Shown: positions 18,722 through 29,922, counted from the stretch's first letter. The stretch is 51,615 bases of DNA from Lachnospiraceae bacterium (GCA_022776445.1 JALFHZ010000037.1:1-51615), one strand, 5' to 3'. The notes: a model not told the origin generated them from the sequence alone. Made by a program: numbers and translations.

Positions 18722-19582
18722 ATGAAACCAATCAAAGAAGGTAAAGTACGTGAAATTTATGACAACGGCGACAGCCTGATCATGGTTGCAACGGACCGGA
18801 TCAGCTGCTTCGATGTCATCCTGAACAACACCGTTACCAAAAAAGGAACGGTGTTGACCCAGATGTCCAAATTCTGGTTCAATTTAACCAAAGACATTCT
18901 TCCGAACCACATGATTTCTACCGATGTCAAGGATATGCCGGAATTCTTCCATACTCCGGAATATGAAGGCAAGAGCATGATGTGCCGCAAGCTGAACATG
19001 CTGCCTCTGGAATGCATCGTGCGCGGCTACATCACCGGCAGCGGCTGGGCAAGCTACCAGAAGACCGGTACCGTATGCGGCGTTCAGCTGCCGGAAGGTC
19101 TGAAGGAATCCGACAAACTGCCTGAGCCGATCTATACTCCATCCACCAAGGCGGAGATCGGTGACCATGACGAGAATATCTCCTTCGAGCAGAGCATTGC
19201 TCATCTTGAGAAATATTTCCCGGGCAAGGGAGAAGAATACGCAGTCAAGCTTCGTGACTGCACCATCGCGCTTTACAAGAAATGTGCAGACTACGCACTG
19301 AGCCGCGGTATCATCATCGCAGACACCAAATTCGAGTTCGGTCTGGACGAGGACGGCAACATCGTGATCGGCGATGAAATGCTGACTCCGGACAGTTCCC
19401 GTTTCTGGCCGGCAGAAGGCTACGAACCGGGTCATGGCCAGCCATCCTTCGACAAGCAGTTTGCCCGCGACTGGCTGAAAGCAAATCCGGACAACAACTG
19501 GACACTGCCGCAGGAGATCGTCGACAAGACCATCGACAAATATCTGCAGGCATACGAAATGCTGACCGGCGAGAAACTGTAA
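18722..19582 (+). CDS. purC: Phosphoribosylaminoimidazole-succinocarboxamide synthase
   Basis: MKPIKEGKVREIYDNGDSLIMVATDRISCFDVIL...; MLTPDSSRFWP. Confidence 0.95.
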   Translation: MKPIKEGKVREIYDNGDSLIMVATDRISCFDVILNNTVTKKGTVLTQMSKFWFNLTKDILPNHMISTDVKDMPEFFHTPEYEGKSMMCRKLNMLPLECIVRGYITGSGWASYQKTGTVCGVQLPEGLKESDKLPEPIYTPSTKAEIGDHDENISFEQSIAHLEKYFPGKGEEYAVKLRDCTIALYKKCADYALSRGIIIADTKFEFGLDEDGNIVIGDEMLTPDSSRFWPAEGYEPGHGQPSFDKQFARDWLKANPDNNWTLPQEIVDKTIDKYLQAYEMLTGEKL

Positions 19583-19589
19583 ATCAAAT

Positions 19590-19653
19590 GAAAAACTCCG
19601 TGAGTACGGATATCCGGCATTACCGGTATCTTCCGTCCCCACGGAGTTTTTTT
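19590..19653. terminator. Bidirectional terminator between purC and aspA
   Basis: AAAACTCCGTG ... CACGGAGTTTTTTT. Confidence 0.75.
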
Positions 19654-21048
19654 CTAAAACTGGTGTCCGGGCTGCGTCATCGCCAGCAGATCCAGCCCCT
19701 TCTCCAGCTGCTCTTCCGTCAGCAGATTTTCACTCAGCACCAGCTCACGCACAGGAACTCCCGTCTCCAGCGACTTCTTCGCAATATCCGCAGACTTTTT
19801 ATAACCAATGTACGGGCACAGCGCCGTTGCCAGGGATACGCTGGATTCCACCAGTTGTTCGCAGCGCTCCCGATTCGCTGTAATACCCAGAATACAGTTG
19901 TCAATCAGAGTCCGGACCGCTCCGGTCATCGTATCAATCGATTCAAAAATATTGTAAAATACCACCGGTTCAAATGCGTTCAGCTCCAGCTGTCCTGCCT
20001 CAGCCGCCATCGTCACTGTCACATCATTGCCGATGACATTGAAAGCTACCTGACTGACTACCTCCGGAATCACCGGATTGATCTTGCCCGGCATGATGGA
20101 AGAACCGTTCTGCTTCGGCGGCAGATTGATCTCACCGATACCGGTTTTCGGTCCGCTGGAAAGCAGGCGCAGATCGTTGCAGATCTTTGACAGGTTCACC
20201 GCACAGGTCTTCAGCACACCGGAGGTAAACACAAAACCGTCCAGGTTCTGGGTCGCATCGAACAGATCCTCTGCCTGCGAACAATTGGTTCCACACACCA
20301 GATTGATATTTTTAATAATATGGAAGAGGTAAATGGGATTCACGTTGATCGCGGTACCGACTGCCGTCGCACCGATGTTCAGCACACGCATCTCATCTTC
20401 CACCTGCTGCAGCCGCCGGATATCACGGGAAATTACAGCCGCGTATGCTTCAAATGACTGTCCGAGCCGGATCGGCACCGCATCCTGCAGCTGTGTACGC
20501 CCCATCTTCACCACATCATCAAACTCTACCGCTTTATCCATCAATGCTTTATGTAAACGCTCCAGTTCTGCAATCAGCCCCGGCATCAGCTCCATGATCG
20601 TCAGCTTGCCCGCACACGGAATGACATCATTCGTGGACTGTGCCATATTGACGTGATCATTGGGATGTACAATCGAATAATCCCCCTTCTGACCGCCCAG
20701 AAGCTCGATCGCGCGGTTTGCAATCACCTCGTTAGCATTCATATTCGCTGAGGTTCCTGCGCCGCCCTGTATTGCGTCTACGATAAACTGATTGTGCAGT
20801 TTTCCCGCAATGATCTCATCACAGGCTTCCACAATCGCTTTTCCGATTCGTTCATCCAGTACATGTGCCGTCATATTGGTATAGGCCGCCGCTTTCTTAA
20901 TCCGTGCCAGATTATTGATAAATGCCGGGTGCAGCGGACGACCTGTGATATTGAAATTGTGCTTCGCACGCAGACTCTGCACTCCATAATATGCTCTTGA
21001 CGGTACCTCCATGGTTCCGATTGAATCTGCTTCCATACGTGTATTCAT
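19654..21048 (-). CDS. aspA: Aspartate ammonia-lyase
   Basis: RMEADSIGTMEVPSRAYYGVQSLRAKHNFNITGR...GSSIMPGKINPVIPEVV signature. Confidence 0.93.
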   Translation of the reverse strand: MNTRMEADSIGTMEVPSRAYYGVQSLRAKHNFNITGRPLHPAFINNLARIKKAAAYTNMTAHVLDERIGKAIVEACDEIIAGKLHNQFIVDAIQGGAGTSANMNANEVIANRAIELLGGQKGDYSIVHPNDHVNMAQSTNDVIPCAGKLTIMELMPGLIAELERLHKALMDKAVEFDDVVKMGRTQLQDAVPIRLGQSFEAYAAVISRDIRRLQQVEDEMRVLNIGATAVGTAINVNPIYLFHIIKNINLVCGTNCSQAEDLFDATQNLDGFVFTSGVLKTCAVNLSKICNDLRLLSSGPKTGIGEINLPPKQNGSSIMPGKINPVIPEVVSQVAFNVIGNDVTVTMAAEAGQLELNAFEPVVFYNIFESIDTMTGAVRTLIDNCILGITANRERCEQLVESSVSLATALCPYIGYKKSADIAKKSLETGVPVRELVLSENLLTEEQLEKGLDLLAMTQPGHQF

Positions 21049-21319
21049 ACTGATTTTTCCTCCCGAATTCCCATTTCTGTAAGGATAATGCCTTTCTCTG
21101 ACTGCAACATAGCACTTTCAGACAGGAATGTAAATAGAATAAAAAAAACGCTTGCTATTTTAATAATTTCGCGCATAAACTTTATTTTATTTTGTCAAAC
21201 CCTATTTTTATTTTATAAAATAAACCGGTTTCCTTTCTTTTCGTCTTTATTCTCTTCTTCCGCAAAAGATTTTTAATTTCACGTTATGATCGCTGATTGT
21301 TCAGGACAAACCAGATATA

Positions 21320-21365
21320 TAAAAACTGACCGGCTGAAAAACACTTTTTGCCGGTCAGTTTTATA
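21320..21365. terminator. Intrinsic terminator
   Basis: AAAACTGACCGGC..GCCGGTCAGTTTTAT. Confidence 0.75.
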
Positions 21366-21381
21366 TTCAGAAAACCGATAT

Positions 21382-23019
21382 TCAGTTGTCCTCTTCCTGC
21401 TTCTCGGATACCGAGAATACGTAACGCTTTCTCGCCATCTCATCGCTCTCCAGATACTCGTCATAAGAAGTAATCTTATCAATCAGCTGACCATTGACGA
21501 TTTCCATAATACGGTTTGCTGTCGTCTGTACAATCTGATGGTCACGGGAGGAGAAAATCAATACGCCCGGGAACTTCATCAGTCCGTTGTTCAGCGCCGT
21601 AATGGACTCCATATCCAGATGGTCCGTCGGCTCATCCAGAAGCAGAACATTGGCACCGGAAATCATCAGCTTGGAAAGCATGCAGCGCACCTTCTCACCA
21701 CCGGAAAGTACCTTTACTTTCTTCACGCCGTCTTCACCGGCAAACAGCATACGTCCCAGGAAGCCGCGAACATAGGTCACATCCTTCTCCGGAGAATACT
21801 GAGTCAGCCAGTCCACGATCGTATCATCGCCGGCAAACTCCGCGCTGTTGTCCTTCGGGAAATAGGACTGTGTGGTAGTCAGGCCCCATTTGTAGGAACC
21901 CTCATCCGGCTCCATCTCACCTGCCAGAATTTTGAACAGAATGGTCTTCGCATGCTCATTCGGTCCAACCAGAGCAACCTTGTCTTCCCGGTTCAGCGTA
22001 AAGCTGATATTATCCAGAACCTTTACTCCATCGATGGTCTTGGACAGATTCTGAACACTCAGAACCTCATTGCCGATCTCACGTGCCGGACGGAAATCAA
22101 TATACGGATATTTTCTGCTGGACGGCTTGATATCATCCAGTTCAATCTTCTCCAGAGCACGCTTTCTGGAGGTCGCCTGCTTGGACTTGGAAGCATTCGC
22201 AGAGAATCTCTGAATGAACTCCTGCAGTTCCTTGATCTTCTCTTCTTTCTTACGGTTCGCTTCCTTCATCTGCTTCACCATCAGCTGGCTGGACTCGTAC
22301 CAGAAATCATAGTTGCCGGCATACAGCTGAATCTTGCCGTAGTCGATATCTGCAATGTTGGTGCAGACTTTATTCAGGAAATAACGGTCATGGGATACCA
22401 CGATCACCGTATTCTCAAAGTTGATCAGGAATTCCTCCAGCCATGCGATCGCATCCAGATCCAGATGGTTGGTCGGCTCGTCCAGAAGCAGAATGTCCGG
22501 GTTGCCGAACAGTGCCTGTGCCAGCAATACCTTCACCTTCAGTGCACCGGTCAGATCCTTCATCAGAGAGTAATGGAACTCGGTATCCACACCCAGACCA
22601 TTCAGCAGGTTTGCCGCATCCGATTCCGCTTCCCAGCCGTTCATCTCCGCGAATTCACCTTCCAGCTCCGCTGCACGGATACCATCCTCATCAGAGAAAT
22701 CCTCCTTCATGTAGATCGCATCCTTCTCTTTCATCACATCATACAGACGCTGGTTTCCCATGATAACCGTATCCAGCACCTGATATTCATCGTATTTAAA
22801 ATGATCCTGCTGCAGGAAAGACAGACGTTGTCCCTGCGTAATCACCACATCACCATTCGTCGGCTCCAGCTGACCGGACAAAATCTTTAAAAACGTAGAC
22901 TTTCCGGCACCATTTGCACCGATCAGGCCGTAACAGTTGCCTTCCGTAAATTTGATATTCACATCTTCAAACAATGCTTTCTTGCCTACCCGCAGGGTAA
23001 CACCATTTGCACTAATCAT
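21382..23019 (-). CDS. ABC-F family ATP-binding protein (YbiT-like)
   Basis: GLIGANGAGKSTFLKILSG; LLDEPTNHLDLDAIAWLEEFL; second ABC domain. Confidence 0.92.
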   Translation of the reverse strand: MISANGVTLRVGKKALFEDVNIKFTEGNCYGLIGANGAGKSTFLKILSGQLEPTNGDVVITQGQRLSFLQQDHFKYDEYQVLDTVIMGNQRLYDVMKEKDAIYMKEDFSDEDGIRAAELEGEFAEMNGWEAESDAANLLNGLGVDTEFHYSLMKDLTGALKVKVLLAQALFGNPDILLLDEPTNHLDLDAIAWLEEFLINFENTVIVVSHDRYFLNKVCTNIADIDYGKIQLYAGNYDFWYESSQLMVKQMKEANRKKEEKIKELQEFIQRFSANASKSKQATSRKRALEKIELDDIKPSSRKYPYIDFRPAREIGNEVLSVQNLSKTIDGVKVLDNISFTLNREDKVALVGPNEHAKTILFKILAGEMEPDEGSYKWGLTTTQSYFPKDNSAEFAGDDTIVDWLTQYSPEKDVTYVRGFLGRMLFAGEDGVKKVKVLSGGEKVRCMLSKLMISGANVLLLDEPTDHLDMESITALNNGLMKFPGVLIFSSRDHQIVQTTANRIMEIVNGQLIDKITSYDEYLESDEMARKRYVFSVSEKQEEDN

Positions 23020-23231
23020 GTTCTAACACCTTTCCATTTTTTACCGAAAAAAAGAGGGCATCTGCTGTCCTCATCCTTTGTATCATATTCATTTTACAGG
23101 AAAATCATGAATTTGCAATACCTTTTGACGATTTTCCCATGAAAAACCGTGGTTTTATGCCTCTTACATTTCCAATCTATACATGCTATACTTGAAACAC
23201 GTGAAAATTTAAAACAGAAGAGGATTTATTT

Positions 23232-24113
23232 ATGAAGTATCTTGAAAAACATCCGATGATTATGATTGTCATCGGAATCATCGGCATTTCGCTTTCTGCC
23301 ATCTTTGTGAAATATTCTCAGGCTCCATCGGCAGTGACTGCCGCCTACCGTCTGCTCTGGACGGTGCTGCTCATGTCGCCGGTCGTTTTTCTGAACCGGC
23401 AATTCCGCCTGGAACTGCTCAGCCTGGATCGGAGCACCGTAACACTCTGTATCGTGAGCGGTATCTTTCTGGCCTTGCACTTCACACTGTGGTTTGAATC
23501 CCTGAAGCATACTTCCGTAGCAAGCTCCACTACCATTGTCTGCACGGAAGTCATCTGGGTCGCTCTGGGTTTCTGTGTGTTTCTGAAGGGAAAGCTTTCC
23601 ATCCGGTCTCTGATCGCCATTGCCATCACTCTGGCCGGCAGCGTCCTGATCGCCTGGTCTGACTCTTCCTCCGGGGGCAGCCACCTGTACGGTGATATTC
23701 TTGCTCTGACAGCCGCCATCGCGGTCGCTGTTTACACGCTGATCGGACGGGTTGCGCGCACTTCAACCTCCACCACGGTTTACACTTATCTGGTGTATCT
23801 CGCATCGGCAGCAACACTGGTGCTCATGACGTTTCTTCAGGGACACTCCCTGACCGGACATGGACCAAGCGGCGTTATTGTCGGCCTGCTGCTTTCCATT
23901 TTTTCCACAATCCTCGGTCACAGCATTTTCAGCTGGTGCCTGAAATTCCTCTCCCCGGCATTCGTATCTGCTTCCAAGCTGTGCGAACCGGTCGTTGCCG
24001 CTGTTTTTGCAGTATTTCTGTTTCATGAGATTCCGGGCATGATGCAGATCATCGGCGGCGCTGTCATACTGGGAGGCGTCATTTACTATTCCCGGATTGA
24101 AAATCAATCGTAA
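23232..24113 (+). CDS. DMT family (EamA) transporter
   Basis: 293 aa, ~10 TM; AIFVKYSQAPSAVTAAYRLLWTVLL. Confidence 0.88.
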   Translation: MKYLEKHPMIMIVIGIIGISLSAIFVKYSQAPSAVTAAYRLLWTVLLMSPVVFLNRQFRLELLSLDRSTVTLCIVSGIFLALHFTLWFESLKHTSVASSTTIVCTEVIWVALGFCVFLKGKLSIRSLIAIAITLAGSVLIAWSDSSSGGSHLYGDILALTAAIAVAVYTLIGRVARTSTSTTVYTYLVYLASAATLVLMTFLQGHSLTGHGPSGVIVGLLLSIFSTILGHSIFSWCLKFLSPAFVSASKLCEPVVAAVFAVFLFHEIPGMMQIIGGAVILGGVIYYSRIENQS

Positions 24114-24128
24114 AAAAGGAGATTTTTT

Positions 24129-25484
24129 ATGAACACAAACAAATATCTGTTTGAAGAAGCACCCGTTCCCAAAGCCGTTGCCACCATGTCCATCCCAACC
24201 ATCATTTCCATGCTGGTTGTGGTCATTTACAACATGGCCGATACCTTTTTCATCGGGCAGACCGGTGATCCGATGCAGGTTGCCGCTGTATCCCTGACCA
24301 CACCGATCTTCATGATTTTTATGGCACTTGGCAATCTGTTCGGCATCGGCGGCAGTTCCGCTATCTCCCGTGCGCTGGGTGAGAAAAAGCAGCATCGGGC
24401 GAAGCATATCTCTTCCTTCTGCTGCTATGGTTCTCTGGGCCTTGGAGTGATCGTCGCTCTGCTGCTGCTGATTTTCATGAACGGCATCCTGAAACTGATC
24501 GGTGCCAGTGAAAATACCATCGGTTTCGCCAGAGATTACCTGACCTATATTTCTTTCGGCGGTCCGTTCATTATGTTCGCCACCGCATTCGGCAATATCC
24601 TTCGAGGAGAGGGTGCTGCCAGAGAATCCATGATCGGCAACCTGATCGGCACCGTTACCAACATTATTCTGGATCCGGTCATGATTCTGGTATTTGGCTG
24701 GGGGGTGACCGGTGCCGCTCTGGCTACCGTTATCGGCAATATGGCCGCAAGCGCATTTTATCTCATGTACTTCCTGCGCGGCAGATCCAGCCTTTCCATC
24801 CGGATTCAGGATTTTCAGATGGGAGACCGTATTGCTTCCGGAGTAGCTTCTATCGGAATTCCGGCCTCCCTGAACAATATTCTGATGAGCTGCGCGAATA
24901 TCGTTCTGAATCTGGCGCTCGGCGGATATGGAGACACTCCGGTTGCCGCAATGGGTGTTGCGCTGAAATCCAACATGCTGGTTGTTTTGCTGCAGATCGG
25001 CCTTTGTGCCGGAATTCAGCCACTGATCGGCTACAACTACGGCGCAGGGAACAAAAAACGTCTGATGCAGGTATTTCGCTTCACCGGACTGTGCGCAGTA
25101 TGCATGGGGACCATTCTTACGGTATTTATGATTTTCGCCCGCAGATTCCTGATTCAGGCATTTATCAATGATACCGATGTTATCACCTACGGTATGCAGA
25201 TGGTCGTTGCCCTGCAGCTTTCCGGACCGGTGATCGGCATTCTGTTTCTCTGCATCAATACCATCCAGGGTATGGGCAAGGCACTGCCTTCCCTGATCCT
25301 TACCATATGCCGTCAGGGACTGCTCTTCATTCCCTTCATCCTGATTCTGAACCAGCTGTTCAAACTGGAAGGTGTCATCTACGCACAGCCGGCTGCCGAC
25401 TATGCTTCCATCGTGCTCGCGGTCATCCTGTGTCTCGGAATCATCCGGAAGATGGAACATCATGAACACGAATCGGATTCCTGA
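24129..25484 (+). CDS. MATE family efflux transporter
   Basis: 451 aa; VPKAVATMSIPTIISMLVVVIYNMADTFFIGQTGDP. Confidence 0.92.
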   Translation: MNTNKYLFEEAPVPKAVATMSIPTIISMLVVVIYNMADTFFIGQTGDPMQVAAVSLTTPIFMIFMALGNLFGIGGSSAISRALGEKKQHRAKHISSFCCYGSLGLGVIVALLLLIFMNGILKLIGASENTIGFARDYLTYISFGGPFIMFATAFGNILRGEGAARESMIGNLIGTVTNIILDPVMILVFGWGVTGAALATVIGNMAASAFYLMYFLRGRSSLSIRIQDFQMGDRIASGVASIGIPASLNNILMSCANIVLNLALGGYGDTPVAAMGVALKSNMLVVLLQIGLCAGIQPLIGYNYGAGNKKRLMQVFRFTGLCAVCMGTILTVFMIFARRFLIQAFINDTDVITYGMQMVVALQLSGPVIGILFLCINTIQGMGKALPSLILTICRQGLLFIPFILILNQLFKLEGVIYAQPAADYASIVLAVILCLGIIRKMEHHEHESDS

Positions 25485-25491
25485 CAGATAG

Positions 25492-25541
25492 AAAAAGCGT
25501 TGTAATTGTTCGTTATCCGGCAATTACAACGCTTTTTCTTA
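25492..25541. terminator. Bidirectional terminator
   Basis: AGAAAAAGCGTTGTAATTG ... CAATTACAACGCTTTTTCT. Confidence 0.85.
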
Positions 25542-26420
25542 CATACAGCACTGCTTCATCACAAATTCCCGAAAATCCTGAACCACCTTCGGCATATACA
25601 CACGATCATGCTTGACCATATAGATATTCCGCTGCCAGATCGGCTTTCGAATCCGAATCACCTTCACATCCAGTGACGGCAGAATCTCCATCTCCGGAAC
25701 CACCGCAATACCGAAATTCCTGGCTACCAGCCCCGCCGTCACCTGATCTTCCACAATCTCATAGGCAATCTGAGGACGTTTTCCAATCAATTCAAACAAT
25801 TTATCCACTTCATAACGAAGACCTGAGCTTTCCGCAAAATAAACATAAGGATAAGACAGCGTCTGATTCAGATCAATTTCATCAAACACCGCGAGCGGAT
25901 GCTCTTTCGGCACAATCAGAACCAGCTTCTGATGAAGAACAACAACAGAAGACAGTCCGGTATCTTGCTGCGGTCTGGAACTGAATATCAGATCGAAATG
26001 CCGTGCATGAAGACCTTCTACCAGCTTCTGTGTTACGTCCGTGCTGAAAGTAAAGCGGATATCCTTATCCGGATTGGCCTCCATAAACTGTCTCGCCAGA
26101 TCCGGAATAAACTTCACACCGACCGGCCGCACCATGCCAACCCGTATCACGCCTTCCCCCTTCGCACCTCTGCGCAGTGCATCCACACCTTCGTCCAGAG
26201 TTTTCAACGCACTCTCGACATGACTCAGAAACTGCTCCCCGTAACAGGTCAGCTCCGTATTTCTTCCCGTTTTCTCAAAAAGCGGAACTCCCACCTCCGC
26301 TTCCAGCTGGTTGATCGCATGGCTGAGACTCGGCTGTGTAATGCAAAGCTGCTCCGCAGCCCGTGTATAATGATGCGTGTGTGCCAGCTCTGCAAAATAT
26401 CTGAGATGAATCAGATTCAT
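25539..26420 (-). CDS. LysR family transcriptional regulator
   Basis: MNLIHLRYFAELAHTHHYTRAAEQLCITQPSLSHAINQLEAEVGVPLFEKTGR. Confidence 0.93.
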   Translation of the reverse strand: MNLIHLRYFAELAHTHHYTRAAEQLCITQPSLSHAINQLEAEVGVPLFEKTGRNTELTCYGEQFLSHVESALKTLDEGVDALRRGAKGEGVIRVGMVRPVGVKFIPDLARQFMEANPDKDIRFTFSTDVTQKLVEGLHARHFDLIFSSRPQQDTGLSSVVVLHQKLVLIVPKEHPLAVFDEIDLNQTLSYPYVYFAESSGLRYEVDKLFELIGKRPQIAYEIVEDQVTAGLVARNFGIAVVPEMEILPSLDVKVIRIRKPIWQRNIYMVKHDRVYMPKVVQDFREFVMKQCCM

Positions 26421-26627
26421 AATCGCCTACCCCCGGTACAATAAACTCTATCATAGATAAAATCTATTATACCATGAAAATAATTGATTTGAATATCCGT
26501 TTTTTTCGTTATATACTATAGACAGATCAAAGATCTAATATTATTTCAGGAATTTCCCAAATTCAGATAAATGTTGCTCCATAGGAACCCCTTCAATCTT
26601 CTATGGAGCAGCAGTGCCCCCTCTTTT

Positions 26628-27466
26628 TTATTTCCGATCCATTTTAACAACAAACAAATAAGACAATGCAAAGGATAACGCTACAGTAATGATCCATCCC
26701 AGTGCAGCCCATACAAAATACGGTCCGATGTATGCCGGAATACTGAACACGCTGGAAGTAATGTAGCCATACAGTCTTACACCAAATGCTCCGATAAACA
26801 TACAACCCACACAACTTGCAATGGTTGCTGCCAGAAATCCTTTTTTATACTTGGTCAGCACACCGAACAGCGCCGGCTCCGTAATTCCCAGAACACCTGA
26901 CAGCACTGCAGAAAGAACAATGGATTTGTCTTTCTGGGTGGTTTCCTTGAAATAACATCCGCAGGCAGCTCCTACAATCGACAGATTTGCAATAAACATC
27001 ATCGGCATCAGCATATCCCATCCCTTGGTTGCAAAATTCTCCAGGGCAATTGGAGTCATGGCATGATGCATACCGACCAGAATGGAGGCCGGCCGGATCA
27101 GGCCCATGATAAAGCCTGCCAGAATCGGAGAAATTCCGAATACTCCATCCAGAACCCATGCCAGAGCCTTACCCATATAGATACCAACCGGTCCAATCAC
27201 TGTCAGCGTAAAGAATCCGGAAATGAAAATCGTAAATGTCGGAGTTACCACAGTTCTTGCTGCTTCCGGCACCACCTTATCCACCCACCGGTGAATATAG
27301 CTCAATGCAAACACGGAGAAAATAATCGGAATAACCGAACCGGAATAGTTAAACACCGGGATTGGAAGTACACCGCCAAACAGAAAATTGCTGATTTCTC
27401 CGGCTTTCGCAGCATCCACCATGGTTGGATACATAATGATAGATGCCATGGCAATCGCAAAGCTCT
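26628..27466 (-). pseudogene. PTS EIIC (glucoside/trehalose-type), N-terminus lost at a rearrangement junction
   Basis: [17 protein letters not shown]...[43 protein letters not shown]...GLIRPASILVGMHHAMTPI is EIIC; upstream residues MRDLPPQS are antisense to manD-like sequence. Confidence 0.75.
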
Positions 27467-28329
27467 GGGGCGGCAAATCCCGCACAGCGATTCCCGCCTA
27501 CACCCATGCCGTAGCCGATACCATGGAGGATTTATATCAGGAGATCGATAAAATCCGGGCAGAAGGTTATCGTCACATCCGATGCCAGCTTGGCTTTTAC
27601 GGCGGAATCCCGGATGATCTTCAGACACCGGAATCCCCCATCGCCGGAACCTACTTCGATCAGGACGACTATATACGCAACACCGTTCACATGTTTGCCG
27701 CTCTGCGTGAAAAATACGGCGACAGTTTTCACATTCTCCATGATGTTCATGAACGGCTTTTTCCAAACCAGGCCATTCAGTTTGCCAAGGATCTGGAACC
27801 GTACAAGCCATATTTTATCGAGGATCTTCTTCCTCCGGATCAAAATGAATGGCTGGCACAGCTGCGTAACCAGTGCGCAGTCCCGATTGCCACCGGGGAA
27901 CTGTTCAACAATCCGATGGAATGGAAGCATCTGATTGTAAACCGCCGAATTGATTATCTGCGCTGTCATGTTTCTCAGCTTGGAGGTATCACACCGGCTC
28001 TGAAGCTTGCCGCATTCTGTGCAGCATTCGGCATCCGGATTGCATGGCATACACCATCTGATATCACGCCGATCGGACTTGCCGTGAATACTCACCTGAA
28101 TATTCACCTGCACAATGCAGCCATTCAGGAAAATATTGAATTAAAGAAAAACACCAAATGCGTATTTCCGGGATACAACGAAGCAAAAGGCGGATATTTC
28201 TACCCGATTGACCGCCCCGGTATTGGTGTTGATATCGATGAACAGGAAATTACAAAATATCCTGTCGCCTACCGTCCTCATGAGTGGACACAGAGCCGGA
28301 TTCCGGACGGTACCATTGTAACCCCATAG
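27460..28329 (+). pseudogene. Enolase-superfamily mannonate dehydratase-like (ManD/RspA), N-terminal domain lost
   Basis: [48 protein letters not shown]...[18 protein letters not shown]...[12 protein letters not shown]...[15 protein letters not shown]...[11 protein letters not shown]. Confidence 0.8.
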
Positions 28330-28337
28330 TATCACAA

Positions 28338-28380
28338 AACCCGGTCAAAACAGATTCCGCATCTGTCCTGACCGGGCTTC
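28338..28380 (+). terminator. Intrinsic terminator
   Basis: ACCCGGTCA..TGACCGGGCTT hairpin just after the manD-like stop. Confidence 0.6.
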
Positions 28381-28402
28381 ATAAGAAAGAGAGGTACGCC
28401 CC

Positions 28403-29137
28403 ATGAGTTCGAAGAAAACGGAATTTATTGTATCAGATCTGATCTGTAAGATTTTCCAGCAGAAATTCTGGAACAACCGTCTCCCCACCCAACGAGATCT
28501 GGCATGCGCTTATCAGGTATCCCGTTTTACCATTCAGAAAGTCTTAAAACGTCTGGAATCCATCGGACTGATCGAATCCATCCAGGGTGACGGCATCTAT
28601 ATCCGCGAACGTGCTCTCGGCAATCCGCTTGTCTCAAATTCTATGACAGAAGTCTCCTATCAGGATCTGCAGTCGAAACTTGTTTACTTAAAAAAGATCA
28701 AACCAGATGCGGAGCTGCAGAGTATCTTTAATCTGAAAGCCGACGAAGATGTATGGGAATTTCAGCGCATCCGTATTGTCTGTTATGAAATTTCTCAGGT
28801 AGAGACCGCCTGGATGCCCTGCCATCTCTTTCCGGAATTAAACCGTGCAGTCATTGAAGACTCCATTCAGAACTATGCGCTGAAAAAGAAATACCGCATT
28901 TCCCATTTTATGACAAACTATCGTCCTATGGTGCTCTCAAAAGAAGCTGCGGAGATTCTGAACTGTAAAAAAGGGACTCCGGCCATGTACATTACATCCC
29001 GAGGCATATTAAAAGATGGCACGATTTTTATATGCAGTAAAATCAATGCCATCCACTATGAATGTACCTATATTATACCATTTAATAAAGATGTTTACCT
29101 GTCACGCAGAGGAAGCAGGCAGAAAAAAACAAAATGA
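28403..29137 (+). CDS. GntR family transcriptional regulator (UTRA domain)
   Basis: LPTQRDLACAYQVSRFTIQKVLKRLESIGLIESIQGDGIYI plus UTRA C-terminal domain. Confidence 0.9.
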   Translation: MSSKKTEFIVSDLICKIFQQKFWNNRLPTQRDLACAYQVSRFTIQKVLKRLESIGLIESIQGDGIYIRERALGNPLVSNSMTEVSYQDLQSKLVYLKKIKPDAELQSIFNLKADEDVWEFQRIRIVCYEISQVETAWMPCHLFPELNRAVIEDSIQNYALKKKYRISHFMTNYRPMVLSKEAAEILNCKKGTPAMYITSRGILKDGTIFICSKINAIHYECTYIIPFNKDVYLSRRGSRQKKTK

Positions 29138-29145
29138 ATCTTTTC

Positions 29146-29913
29146 CTACTTCAACATCTCCCCATACCGTCCAAGGAAGGTCTGCGTCCGCTCATTATTG
29201 GAAGCAAACACTTCCTCCGGGCGTCCCTCTTCCACAATCACACCATCTGCCATGAAAATCACCCGATCAGAGATATCTCTTGCAAAAGCCATCTCATGTG
29301 TGACGATTACCATCGCAATATGAAGATCTGCCAGAGAACGAATCACTTTCAGCACTTCCCCGGTCAGCTCCGGATCCAGCGCGGATGTCGGTTCATCAAA
29401 AAACAGAATTTTCGGATTCAAAGCCAGCGCCCGGGCAATCGCCACCCGCTGACACTGACCCCCGGAAAGCTGACACGGATAGGCATCTGCTTTATCCTCC
29501 AGTCCCATCTTACGCAGCAGCTCCAATGCAGTTTTATGTACTTCCTCCTTATCCCGTTTCTGCACGGAAATCGGTGCGTCCATGATATTTTTCAACACGG
29601 AAAAATGCGGGAACAGATTAAAATTCTGAAATACCAGTCCATAATTTTCCTGTATTTTTTTCAGTTCCTTTTTCGGCGCATATACGGTATGGCCGTTCTC
29701 ATCATTCCAGGCCGCCTTCTCTCCCAGATAGATCAGTTCTCCATTGTCCATTTCTTCCAGCATTGTCGCACACCGGAGCAGCGTCGATTTGCCCGAGCCG
29801 GACGGTCCGATAACCGATACGATTTCCCCTTCGCCTACCGCCAGGGAAATATCCTTAATTACTTCCAGTCCGTCAAAGGACTTTTGTACATGGTTCATTT
29901 CCAGTAAATTCAT
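29146..29913 (-). CDS. Amino acid ABC transporter ATP-binding protein
   Basis: [53 protein letters not shown]. Confidence 0.95.
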   Translation of the reverse strand: MNLLEMNHVQKSFDGLEVIKDISLAVGEGEIVSVIGPSGSGKSTLLRCATMLEEMDNGELIYLGEKAAWNDENGHTVYAPKKELKKIQENYGLVFQNFNLFPHFSVLKNIMDAPISVQKRDKEEVHKTALELLRKMGLEDKADAYPCQLSGGQCQRVAIARALALNPKILFFDEPTSALDPELTGEVLKVIRSLADLHIAMVIVTHEMAFARDISDRVIFMADGVIVEEGRPEEVFASNNERTQTFLGRYGEMLK

Positions 29914-29922
29914 GATATCCTC

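Noticed and set aside
21286-22890. 534-aa plus-strand ORF
   Set aside because: Antisense to the ABC-F gene, His/Leu/Gln-rich shadow translation.
23763-25523. 586-aa minus-strand ORF
   Set aside because: Antisense to the MATE gene; composition (Q/H/N/D-rich, no recognisable domain) is typical of a shadow ORF.
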